From the NCBI RefSeq assembly GCF_000496735.2, contig NZ_AYLO01000018.1, positions 1 to 32,913 of the forward strand: a DNA stretch of 32,913 bases. The letters are read 5' to 3'. The notes below the pieces were generated by a model. It was not told where the DNA came from. It did no database searches and was given only the letters and a program-made list of their open reading frames with translations. Below are positions 15,752 through 24,085 of this stretch, in pieces. The number at the start of each line of letters is the position of its first letter. The first letter of the stretch is position 1. Source of the stretch: Methyloglobulus morosus KoM1 (GTDB lineage: Bacteria > Pseudomonadota > Gammaproteobacteria > Methylococcales > Methylomonadaceae). The position numbers and the translations under genes are program-made.

Positions 15752-16657
15752 TTAGCTTCCCACCTTTGATTCTACCTGCTTACGCGCAAGTTTCAGTAAT
15801 TTTTCTGTTTGGGATTCAATCGCTAGCGTTACCTTTGGGTCTAGCTTTTTAAGCCAATGTGCCGGGATGTCCTGAACGCCGTAGGCGGCGCCTGCCAGCA
15901 TTCCGGCGAGTGCGCCTGTCGTATCGGCATCATCGCCCTGGTTGACCACCTGGGTTACGCAGGATTCAAAACTGTCGGTACGGAAGAAAAAATACAACAC
16001 GGTCTGGACAGTGTCCACGATATAAGCGGAAGCGCGCTTAGGGTAGGGGTCAAAACGAAATGCCGGATGGTCGGAAATAAGGGTGTTGGCTATGGCTCGG
16101 CAAGCTTTGAGTCCGCCACCCAGGAGGAGTTGCTGTGTCATCCGGCCAAGGGCCAGGCTTGCCGCATCCGAGAGTGGATGATGGTGGGTAATACGGCATT
16201 GCGCCAGTGTCCCAGTCACGAATTCTTTTACGTCGCCCAAGGTGGCAAGGACGACTGGTAGGTTACGCATGCACGCGCCATTGCCGGCATCGCCTTCGTT
16301 CGGAGGTGCTTCCAGGCTACCGTCGAGCATGTAACGCCGGATGCCGCGACGGCAGGTGGCGCCACAGTCCACAGGTTTGGATTTGAGCCAGTCGGCAAAA
16401 GCATCGGCCGCCGCTTTCGTGTTAAAGCCGTTTGTTGATAGTATAGCGTCGCCTAGCGCTAACGACATGCCGGTATCGTCGGTGACCTGTCCGGGTTTTA
16501 GTTTCAGCCAGCCGCCACCGATGATTTTTCGGTGCATGCCGTATCTGTCCTGTATTTCGCGCGGTGTCATGAATTCTACAGTGGCGCCTAAGGCATCGCC
16601 AATCGCCAGTCCAAGGTATGCGCCTAGCGCGCGTCTGTGGATATCGTCCCAATCCAT
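15752..16657 (-). CDS. draG: DraG, ADP-ribosyl-dinitrogenase reductase glycohydrolase
   Basis: The 301-residue enzyme removes ADP-ribose from the modified arginine of NifH and so reactivates nitrogenase after ammonium or dark/anaerobic shock. The binuclear Mn site residues are visible: the TDDTGM motif (Asp60, Asp61) and DDADTTGALAG near residue 245. YLGLAIGDALGATVEFM at the start is typical of the ADP-ribosylglycohydrolase family. It overlaps the draT stop by one base and precedes the NifO-SagB gene by one. The target arginine is present in NifH (Arg102), so the system should be functional. Confidence 0.94.
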   Translation of the reverse strand: MDWDDIHRRALGAYLGLAIGDALGATVEFMTPREIQDRYGMHRKIIGGGWLKLKPGQVTDDTGMSLALGDAILSTNGFNTKAAADAFADWLKSKPVDCGATCRRGIRRYMLDGSLEAPPNEGDAGNGACMRNLPVVLATLGDVKEFVTGTLAQCRITHHHPLSDAASLALGRMTQQLLLGGGLKACRAIANTLISDHPAFRFDPYPKRASAYIVDTVQTVLYFFFRTDSFESCVTQVVNQGDDADTTGALAGMLAGAAYGVQDIPAHWLKKLDPKVTLAIESQTEKLLKLARKQVESKVGS

Positions 16658-17466
16658 TATAAATAGCTCACCTTAACCCGGTATTCGCCGCCGAGCACTA
16701 AGTATTCTGCTTCGGCTTTAAGGGGGTGTTGTTGTAAAAGCTCATTAAAGAAAACAATTTTGACAACGGGCACTTGGGCTTCGAGTATATAGTCACCGAA
16801 TTCGTCGGCAATGTTGCGGTTGGTGCTGAAAGACACCAAGTTATTGAGGCGCACGATAGCATGGCGGCCCGATTCTTCGTGCAATAGCCAGTGTTCACGA
16901 AAGTCATTAATGCCACGATAGAGGGTGATATGGCGTTGATGGCGGAAATGCCATCTGGTCAGTTGCCATTGGCAAAACTCGTACAGTAGGTCTAGTTGAA
17001 GATTAATACTGTTATTATGAAAACGGCTAGCCATTTTTTCTTCAATATAGCGATTCCATTCCGGCGAAGTATAGCGATCCAGTGGCGTGTGATGGAATGT
17101 GGGCAAGAGCCCGAAACGGCTTTCCACCCAGCCTTTGAGTACGGCGCCTTCCCGGCTGTTGGCATCATACCCCCAACCTTTCAGCAGCCGAAGATAGCTG
17201 GACCGAAAACGCCGAGGCAGGGCGGCGGGTATCGTTTCATCAAGACCAAAGGCCACATTCATATAATCTGCGAAAATCGTTTCGGATTGGCTTACACTTT
17301 CGGCCTCGGCGAGTTGCCGAAAAAACGACCGGTTGGTTTCGCGTATGGCACTGATTTGTAGCGGCAATGGATAATCATTAAACGCAACGCTACCGATCAG
17401 GCCGCTTGGCACCCCGACATGATTAGTGCTATGACCGCGACCGTAAGGGTCTCGATCCTGCCCCAT
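16657..17466 (-). CDS. draT: DraT, NAD-dinitrogen-reductase ADP-ribosyltransferase
   Basis: The 269-residue enzyme transfers ADP-ribose from NAD to an arginine of NifH and switches nitrogenase off. The R-S-E triad of arginine-specific ADP-ribosyltransferases can be seen: Arg184 in TLYRGIND, the SFST segment at 212-215, and the EAEYLV end with Glu252/Glu254. The N-terminal STNHVGVPSGLIGSVAFND is typical of DraT. It is followed directly by draG. Both usually respond through PII proteins (GlnB/GlnK), which are not encoded here. Confidence 0.94.
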   Translation of the reverse strand: MGQDRDPYGRGHSTNHVGVPSGLIGSVAFNDYPLPLQISAIRETNRSFFRQLAEAESVSQSETIFADYMNVAFGLDETIPAALPRRFRSSYLRLLKGWGYDANSREGAVLKGWVESRFGLLPTFHHTPLDRYTSPEWNRYIEEKMASRFHNNSINLQLDLLYEFCQWQLTRWHFRHQRHITLYRGINDFREHWLLHEESGRHAIVRLNNLVSFSTNRNIADEFGDYILEAQVPVVKIVFFNELLQQHPLKAEAEYLVLGGEYRVKVSYL

Positions 17467-17478
17467 GCGGTGGCCTAG

Positions 17479-18066
17479 CTATACGGGTCGATTTTCCGGG
17501 ATCTTGATCGGCCCCATAATTTTCAATCCTTCCTCAAAGCTGATTTCCTGAAATTTGCCGGAAAAGCTTGCCGAGGCATCGGCGATAGCATCCAGCTTTC
17601 CGGCGGTATTCAGTTTTTTAAGGTCGCCGCGCTCGATATAAAACAGATCCAACAATTCGTTATAGACCGTCGCCTCATCTAATGGTAAAACCCAAAATGT
17701 CACGCCGCCGTAAGGGATCTGGTAACGGTTGCTGATGTCCAGATTGCCCGCAAAAAAGAAGTATTTACCGTTCGGCGACAGTTTATCACCCAATACTTCA
17801 CACAACAGTTTCAGATGTTCCAGCGACAAGGCCACACCGGCAAGGAAAGGTATCGTCATTTCCCCTGCGTTGGCAACCATCATCACTTGATCGAATTTTA
17901 TCTCGGGAGGACGCGCTTCATCGCTGAATTGTTGGGCAAATTTCAGGGCAATTTCACCGCGAAAGCCAAATCGTCCCGGTTTCGTGGTGAAATCTTTATA
18001 AACTGGGCTTAGCAGGCGGTTTTCGTTGTCAAGCGAAGCGAATGGGGTTTCGGCTATGGTATTCAT
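17479..18066 (-). CDS. Unknown protein of the draTG operon
   Basis: A 195-residue soluble protein with no signal peptide, membrane segment or cysteine cluster. Segments that stand out are PGRFGFRGEIALKFAQQF, a hydrophobic VMMVANAGEMTIPFLAGVALSLEHL stretch, a beta-rich KYFFFAGNLDISN, and GGVTFWVLPLDEATVYNELL. The last part (SGKFQEISFEEGLKIMGPIKIPE) looks like an exposed tail. It lies 8 bases after the truncated-globin gene and 12 before draT, so it is surely co-transcribed. I do not recognise a family. A regulator or partner of DraT is one guess from position alone. Confidence 0.78.
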   Translation of the reverse strand: MNTIAETPFASLDNENRLLSPVYKDFTTKPGRFGFRGEIALKFAQQFSDEARPPEIKFDQVMMVANAGEMTIPFLAGVALSLEHLKLLCEVLGDKLSPNGKYFFFAGNLDISNRYQIPYGGVTFWVLPLDEATVYNELLDLFYIERGDLKKLNTAGKLDAIADASASFSGKFQEISFEEGLKIMGPIKIPENRPV

Positions 18067-18074
18067 GGATATCC

Positions 18075-18488
18075 TTAATTTTGATTACGAAGAAAATCGG
18101 CAGTTTTGTAAAAAGAGTCAATAAGCTGTGCCAACAGTTCGGGGTCGGGCGCTTGTTCGCTCAGCGCCTGGGTCATGCAACGCATCCAAGCATCACGGGC
18201 GGCTTCGTCAATAGGGAATGCTAAGTGCGCCCGCCGCAATCGCGGTTGTCCAAAGCGCTCGGCATACAGCGGCGGCCCCCCCAACCAACCCGAAAGGAAC
18301 AGGAATAGCCGCTCCTTGGCCTGGGTTAAATCAGTCGGATGCAGTGCGCGGATGGTACGTGCTTCCGGCAATTCGTCCATCAATTGATAGAATCTTTCCA
18401 CTAGACTCTTTACTGCCGTTTCACCGCCGAGTAAGTGATAGTGGGGATTGTTAACCGCCGCAGTGATGGGTAATGTCTGGTTTGTCAC
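18075..18488 (-). CDS. Truncated haemoglobin, group II
   Basis: The 137-residue protein has the 2-on-2 globin pattern: Tyr34 in VERFYQLM (B10), His88 in RRAHLAFPI as proximal haem ligand, and Trp101 (G8), which marks group II. LSGWLGGPPLYAERFG in the E-F region is also typical of group II. Such globins bind O2 or NO. Placement between a receiver-like gene and draTG suggests oxygen or NO handling to protect nitrogenase. The N-terminal ~20 residues are extended with several His. Its start overlaps the receiver stop by four bases. Confidence 0.93.
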   Translation of the reverse strand: MTNQTLPITAAVNNPHYHLLGGETAVKSLVERFYQLMDELPEARTIRALHPTDLTQAKERLFLFLSGWLGGPPLYAERFGQPRLRRAHLAFPIDEAARDAWMRCMTQALSEQAPDPELLAQLIDSFYKTADFLRNQN

Positions 18489-18910
18489 ACCTGCACCACG
18501 GGGATGCTCAGTTTAACGGCACGGCCAAGCTGGGCATCCACCCTCTGACGCGCTTTTTCGATAGTCAACGGCTTCGCCAGGATGGAATTGACGCCGTTTT
18601 TGAGGCAGGCCTGGGCTAAAGGGTCGCTAGCTGAATCCGCAACCAAAATAATTTTGAGGCCGACAATCTTGGCATGGATTTCCGCCAATACACCAATACC
18701 ATATTCCTTGACTATCCCTATTCCAAGGAGCATTAAATCGGGCTTCCAATCCACGGCCTTGGCGTAGGCTGCCGTGAGGCTGGTTATTTCGTGTGTTTCT
18801 ATTTCATCGTGGAGCATGAACTGTAAGGCCGCACAGGTAATTTCATCGTTATCTACCACAAAGACACGGCGGTTATCAACCGCCCTATCGCTATCCACGC
18901 CGATTTGCAT
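18485..18910 (-). CDS. Receiver-domain protein lacking the phospho-acceptor Asp
   Basis: A single CheY-like domain of 141 residues with no output domain. The acidic pair is present (VVDNDE, Asp20 and Asp22), as are the switch Ser93 (VADSAS) and Lys113 (LAKPLT). At the phosphorylation site, where PDLxLLDxxMP is expected, the sequence reads PDLMLLGIGI, so Gly63 replaces Asp. It should therefore not be phosphorylated in the usual way and may be a phosphorylation-independent (pseudo-receiver) switch. AAGGAG lies 7 bases before the ATG. It is the first gene of the minus operon, divergent from nifH. Confidence 0.88.
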   Translation of the reverse strand: MQIGVDSDRAVDNRRVFVVDNDEITCAALQFMLHDEIETHEITSLTAAYAKAVDWKPDLMLLGIGIVKEYGIGVLAEIHAKIVGLKIILVADSASDPLAQACLKNGVNSILAKPLTIEKARQRVDAQLGRAVKLSIPVVQV

Positions 18911-18936
18911 GTGATTCTCCTTACTGAATAAAAAAA

Positions 18937-18966
18937 ATCTTCCCAGAAAAAAGACGATGGGAAGAT
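18937..18966. repeat. 9-bp hairpin in the receiver-gene leader
   Basis: ATCTTCCCA at 18937-18945 and its exact reverse complement at 18958-18966 flank a 12-base loop. On the minus strand it would lie in the transcript just upstream of the receiver start. It may affect leader stability; in that direction it is followed by TTTTTTT, so read-through or attenuation is possible. Confidence 0.5.
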
Positions 18967-19019
18967 ATTAATAAAGTGGTGGCTAAAAGACACTCACTGT
19001 GCCACTCCCTATCAATGCA

Positions 19020-19034
19020 GCAAGTTCTGTTCCA
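19020..19034 (-). promoter_or_regulatory. Probable sigma-54 promoter of the draTG-containing operon
   Basis: On the minus strand the bases read TGGAACA-GAAC-TTGC. The invariant GG and GC are 12 bases apart; one mismatch (A for C) occurs in the -24 element. It faces the receiver gene, with about 110 bases of leader. The two NifA sites at 19125-19169 lie about 90-135 bp upstream of it and could serve both directions. Confidence 0.5.
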
Positions 19035-19124
19035 CAAATTTGATGGTTATGAAAAAGTATTTTTAATCAGGTAATTAGATTTCATAGGAGTGATTTGATT
19101 AGGACTTCTGCCTACTGCTATTTT

Positions 19125-19140
19125 TGTATGATTCCTTACA
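19125..19140 (+). promoter_or_regulatory. NifA upstream activator site, distal to nifH
   Basis: TGT-ATGATTCCTT-ACA is an exact TGT-N10-ACA match, 109 bp before the nifH -24 element. Confidence 0.75.
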
Positions 19141-19153
19141 GTTTCCCATACAT

Positions 19154-19169
19154 TGTAAGGTTTGTAACA
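19154..19169 (+). promoter_or_regulatory. NifA upstream activator site, proximal to nifH
   Basis: TGT-AAGGTTTGTA-ACA is a second exact TGT-N10-ACA match, 80 bp before the nifH -24 element and 29 bp after the first site. A CCTTACA/TGTAAGG inverted repeat (19134-19140 and 19154-19160) links the two. Confidence 0.75.
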
Positions 19170-19228
19170 ATCCTAAAGGTAACAAACTAATCGTTTTTGA
19201 CGAAATAAAATATTTATTAATCAGATAG

Positions 19229-20314
<1,086 letters not shown>

Positions 20315-20430
20315 AAGCGAGTGTCGAAGGTGGGAATCGGTTGGGTGGGTGTTCGTGCCCTTACACTAACCCACTAGGCAGGTTTCCACCCCTAACCACA
20401 AGCTTGTTTATCATTGCAAGGAGAATCATC

Positions 20431-21891
20431 ATGAGTTTAACCGTTGCGGAAACTAAAGAACGAAATAAGGCCCTCATCAACGAGGTTTTGGAAGTCTACC
20501 CTGAGAAGACCGCCAAACGCCGCGCCAAACATTTGGGTAGCTATGAAGAAACCAAACCGGACTGCGGAGTTAAGTCCAACGTCAAGTCCGTACCGGGTGT
20601 GATGACCATCCGGGGCTGTGCTTATGCAGGTTCGAAAGGCGTGGTTTGGGGCCCGATCAAGGACATGATCCATATCAGCCACGGCCCGGTCGGTTGCGGC
20701 CAGTATTCCTGGGCGGCGCGGCGCAATTATTATATCGGGACTACCGGGGTCGATACCTTCGTCACCATGCAGTTCACGTCTGATTTCCAAGAAAAGGACA
20801 TCGTTTTCGGCGGCGACAAGAAGCTGGAAAAGATTATCGACGAGATCGAGGTATTGTTCCCGTTGAATCACGGTATCACCGTGCAATCGGAATGCCCAAT
20901 CGGTTTGATTGGCGACGACATCGAAGCCGTCTCCAAAAAGAAAACCAAGGAATATAACGGCAAGACCATCGTACCTGTACGTTGCGAAGGCTTCCGGGGT
21001 GTTTCGCAATCCCTAGGACACCATATTGCCAATGACTCGATCAGGGATTGGGTGTTCGACAAGTCAGAGGATAAGCACCCTGAATTCGTCACCACACCTT
21101 ATGACGTGGCTATCATCGGCGACTATAACATCGGCGGCGATGCCTGGTCTTCCCGCATCCTGCTGGAAGAAATGGGCTTGCGCGTCATTGCACAGTGGTC
21201 TGGTGACGGCTCTATTGCGGAATTGGAAAATTCACCTAAAGCCAAATTGAATGTGTTGCATTGCTACCGTTCAATGAACTACATCTCCCGCCACATGGAA
21301 GAAAAGTACGGGGTGCCTTGGGTTGAATACAATTTCTTCGGCCCGACCAAAATTGCAGAATCCTTACGTAAGATTGCCAGCTATTTCGACGACAACATCA
21401 AGGAAGGTGCTGAACGGGTAATTGCTAAATATCAAGCGTTGATGGATGCCGTGGTCGCTAAATACCGTCCACGTTTGGAAGGCAAAAAAGTGATGTTGTT
21501 TGTCGGTGGTTTGCGCCCTCGCCATGTTATCGGCGCGTATGAAGACCTCGGTATGGAAATCGTCGGTACTGGTTATGAGTTCGGCCATAACGACGACTAT
21601 CAACGGACGACCCACTACGTCAAGGACGGCACTTTGATCTATGACGACGTGACCGGGTATGAATTCGAAAAGTTTGTCGAAGCGATCCAACCCGATCTCG
21701 TCGGTTCAGGCATCAAGGAAAAATACGTATTCCAAAAAATGGGCGTGCCTTTCCGTCAAATGCATTCCTGGGATTATTCAGGCCCTTATCACGGCTACGA
21801 TGGCTTCGCTATCTTTGCCCGCGATATGGATATGGCCATCAATAATCCAGTATGGGGTTTGGCAAGGACACCTTGGAAGACAGCGGCTTAA
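20431..21891 (+). CDS. nifD: NifD, nitrogenase MoFe protein alpha chain
   Basis: The 486-residue subunit that holds FeMo-co. P-cluster ligands are Cys63 (RGCAYAG), Cys89 (PVGCGQYS) and Cys155 ([11 protein letters not shown]). FeMo-co ligands are Cys278 (LHCYRSMNY) and His445 ([16 protein letters not shown]). ATG 20431 has AAGGAG 8 bases before it; the frame upstream lacks a better site. A 116-base spacer separates it from nifH. No unusual change is seen; the Cys and His set shows it is a Mo-type NifD, not AnfD or VnfD. Confidence 0.98.
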   Translation: MSLTVAETKERNKALINEVLEVYPEKTAKRRAKHLGSYEETKPDCGVKSNVKSVPGVMTIRGCAYAGSKGVVWGPIKDMIHISHGPVGCGQYSWAARRNYYIGTTGVDTFVTMQFTSDFQEKDIVFGGDKKLEKIIDEIEVLFPLNHGITVQSECPIGLIGDDIEAVSKKKTKEYNGKTIVPVRCEGFRGVSQSLGHHIANDSIRDWVFDKSEDKHPEFVTTPYDVAIIGDYNIGGDAWSSRILLEEMGLRVIAQWSGDGSIAELENSPKAKLNVLHCYRSMNYISRHMEEKYGVPWVEYNFFGPTKIAESLRKIASYFDDNIKEGAERVIAKYQALMDAVVAKYRPRLEGKKVMLFVGGLRPRHVIGAYEDLGMEIVGTGYEFGHNDDYQRTTHYVKDGTLIYDDVTGYEFEKFVEAIQPDLVGSGIKEKYVFQKMGVPFRQMHSWDYSGPYHGYDGFAIFARDMDMAINNPVWGLARTPWKTAA

Positions 21892-21928
21892 GCCGTTATA
21901 TGGATATTAAGGTTAGTTTTAAAGGTAA

Positions 21929-22134
21929 GTAGGGTGCGTGAATGCGCCCCAAATAGAGTTTGAATAGTACACGGTGTGCTAAACGTGTTTTAAAGGCGTC
22001 GCTAGCGGATCGAGTGCAAGGCGCACGGAACGCAGAAATAGGAGTGTACAGATAGTACATGACTGTTTCGAGTACCGCGCAACGTAGCAATCGAGTCTCG
22101 TAACAGCTTTTAAACACGTTCCCACACACCCTAC
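21929..22134. repeat. 206-bp imperfect palindromic (MITE-like) element between nifD and nifK
   Basis: Terminal inverted repeats GTAGGGTGCGTG (21929-21940) and CACACACCCTAC (22123-22134) match at 11 of 12 positions. Inside, a long imperfect dyad runs from an AACGTGTTTTAAA arm near 21980 to a TTTAAACACGTT arm near 22110, so most of the element can fold back on itself. It ends 20 bases before the nifK ATG. I see no transposase gene, so it fits a non-autonomous miniature element or a dispersed palindromic repeat. Confidence 0.75.
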
Positions 22135-22154
22135 ATTACGACAGGAGTAATACC

Positions 22155-23714
22155 ATGGCACAAAATGCTGAAAAAGTTCTTGACCACTTCAACCTGTTCC
22201 GTGAACCGGAATATGTGGAAATGTTCGAGAAGAAAAGAGAAGAATTTGAATTTGCAGAACCGAAGGACAAACTTGAAGAAGCCAGGGAATGGACAAAGAC
22301 CTGGGATTACCGGGAAAAGAATTTCGCCCGTGAAGCCCTGACCGTTAACCCTGCGAAAGCCTGCCAACCGTTAGGTGCGGTGTTCGCGGCAGTCGGTTTT
22401 GAAGGCACAATACCGTTTGTACATGGCTCGCAAGGCTGCGTTGCCTATTACCGCAGTCATTTAAGCCGTCATTTCAAAGAGCCCAGCTCTTGCGTATCTT
22501 CCAGTATGACTGAAGATGCAGCGGTATTTGGTGGCCTGAACAACATGATCGACGGCCTTGCCAACACCTACAGCATGTATAAACCGAAGATGATCGCGGT
22601 TTCTACCACCTGTATGGCAGAAGTTATCGGCGACGACTTGAACGCTTTTATCAAGACCTCGAAGGAAAAAGGCTCGGTGCCGGATGAGTATGACGTACCG
22701 TTTGCCCATACCCCTGCCTTTGTCGGCAGCCACATCACTGGCTACGACAATGCAATTAAAGGTATTGTTGCACATTTCTGGGATGGCAAGGCTGGCACCG
22801 TACCTAAGTTGGAACGCGTACCGAATGAAAAAATCAATTTCATCGGTGGTTTTGACGGCTACACGGTAGGGAATACCCGTGAAATCAAACGTATATTTGA
22901 ATTGATGGGTGTTGATTACACAATCTTTTGTGACAACAGTGACGTGTTTGATACCCCAACCGACGGTACTTTCCGTATGTACGATGGTGGCACTACCTTG
23001 GAAGATGCCGCGAATGCGATCCATGCTAAGGCTACGTTTTCAATGCAAGAGTATTGCACAGAAAAAACCCTACCTTTAATCAAGGAACATGGTCATGAAG
23101 TTTTAGCCTATAACCATCCGATTGGTGTGGCGGGGACTGATAAATTCCTGATGGATATTTCCCGTATCACTGGCAAAGCGATTCCTGCGTCCCTCGAAAA
23201 AGAACGTGGTCGTCTGGTGGATGCGATTGCCGATTCCAACGCCCATATCCATGGCCAAAAATTTGCCATCTACGGCGATCCTGACCTGTGTTTAGGGTTG
23301 GCTGGATTCCTGTTGGAATTGGGAGCAGAGCCTACCCATATCCTGGCGACCAACGGCGGCAAGGCATGGAAAGCCAAAGTGGAAGCCCTGTTGGAGACTT
23401 CACCGTTCGGCAAAAACTGCCATGCTTATGCCGGCAATGACTTGTGGCACATGCGGAGCTTGTTGTTCACCGAGCCAGTCGATTTTCTGATCGGCAACAC
23501 CTACGGTAAATATCTGGAACGCGACACTGGTACACCATTGATCCGTATCGGCTTCCCTGTATTTGACCGTCACCACCACCACCGTTATCCGGTGTGGGGT
23601 TATCAAGGCGGTATGAACGTGTTGGTTACGATTCTCGACAAGATCTTCGATGAAATCGACAAAAATACCATCGTGCCTGCTAAGACGGACTATAGCTACG
23701 ATATTATTCGCTAA
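22155..23714 (+). CDS. nifK: NifK, nitrogenase MoFe protein beta chain
   Basis: The 519-residue beta subunit. P-cluster cysteines are Cys70 (PAKACQPLG), Cys95 ([13 protein letters not shown]) and Cys153 ([11 protein letters not shown]). The [16 protein letters not shown] segment and a late [16 protein letters not shown] are typical. GACAGGAG precedes the ATG by 8 bases. It is separated from nifD by 263 bases that are mainly the palindromic element, whereas these two genes usually lie close together. Coding sequence appears intact. Confidence 0.98.
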   Translation: MAQNAEKVLDHFNLFREPEYVEMFEKKREEFEFAEPKDKLEEAREWTKTWDYREKNFAREALTVNPAKACQPLGAVFAAVGFEGTIPFVHGSQGCVAYYRSHLSRHFKEPSSCVSSSMTEDAAVFGGLNNMIDGLANTYSMYKPKMIAVSTTCMAEVIGDDLNAFIKTSKEKGSVPDEYDVPFAHTPAFVGSHITGYDNAIKGIVAHFWDGKAGTVPKLERVPNEKINFIGGFDGYTVGNTREIKRIFELMGVDYTIFCDNSDVFDTPTDGTFRMYDGGTTLEDAANAIHAKATFSMQEYCTEKTLPLIKEHGHEVLAYNHPIGVAGTDKFLMDISRITGKAIPASLEKERGRLVDAIADSNAHIHGQKFAIYGDPDLCLGLAGFLLELGAEPTHILATNGGKAWKAKVEALLETSPFGKNCHAYAGNDLWHMRSLLFTEPVDFLIGNTYGKYLERDTGTPLIRIGFPVFDRHHHHRYPVWGYQGGMNVLVTILDKIFDEIDKNTIVPAKTDYSYDIIR

Positions 23715-23852
23715 CCATCGGTTATGCGTTAATAAGGTTTCGTATATCGCTATTTAGGAGCTTGCTTGCTTGGAAGGTCTGGTAAGTAAAGAGGAATAAG
23801 GAGTTTCCGCTTAGGTTCTTCAACGGACTTAAGGCATAAGTTGGAAGGAGGT

Positions 23853-23920
23853 TTGATTCCGTTCGTGGTAATCCATTCGATAAACTCGGGAGAGCCTTGT
23901 CGAACCATGAATGGAATCAA
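23853..23920. repeat. Dispersed palindromic repeat, nested stem
   Basis: TTGATTCCGTTCGTGG pairs with CCATGAATGGAATCAA at 14 of 16 positions. An inner stem TTCGATAA/TTGTCGAA extends the fold. The core is related to the common intergenic motif CTTGTCGAACCATGAA; a CGACAAGCTCAGGAC fragment of the same type lies at 27217-27231. Confidence 0.6.
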
Positions 23921-23922
23921 CT

Positions 23923-23975
23923 GGATCGGATATCCGAAGCATAAGGGAAACCTGATGGGCTGATGTATCCGATCC
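23923..23975. repeat. Perfect 10-bp inverted repeat
   Basis: GGATCGGATA at 23923-23932 and TATCCGATCC at 23966-23975 are exact reverse complements with a 33-base loop. Confidence 0.55.
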
Positions 23976-23993
23976 CGCTGTTATAGCCGAAGC

Positions 23994-24021
23994 CAAGGCT
24001 GGTTTGTTAACGACAGCCTTG
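23994..24021. repeat. Perfect 8-bp hairpin before nifE
   Basis: CAAGGCTG and CAGCCTTG flank a 12-base loop, 64 bases before the nifE ATG. Only a short T-run follows. Confidence 0.5.
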
Positions 24022-24085
24022 CATTTTGATCGGAAATTGTTAAAGGGTCAAGCTATGTCGGTTGGTTTAATATTGGAGAATACGT

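Larger units (their letters stand above)
23715..24085. other. Hairpin-rich spacer between nifK and nifE
   Basis: 371 bases with no gene and no recognisable -24/-12 promoter. Three stem-loops follow one another: 23853-23920 (a 16-bp stem with two mismatches), 23923-23975 (perfect 10-bp stem) and 23994-24021 (perfect 8-bp stem). None has a clear T-run, so simple intrinsic termination is unlikely; mRNA processing or stabilisation is possible. Confidence 0.6.

Noticed and set aside
18990-19004. TGGCACA on the minus strand as an alternative promoter for the draTG operon
   Set aside because: The -24 half is good, but the -12 position reads GTGT without the invariant GC; the site at 19020-19034 fits better.
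20437-21009. 190-codon minus-strand frame opposite nifD
   Set aside because: Antisense shadow of nifD; no ribosome binding site or recognisable motif.
22156-22172. TGGCAC near the nifK start as a possible -24 element
   Set aside because: The following GC is only 10 bases after the GG, not 12, and the match lies on the nifK start codon.
22461-23024. 187-codon minus-strand frame opposite nifK
   Set aside because: Antisense to a conserved nitrogenase subunit with all its ligands; no start signal of its own.
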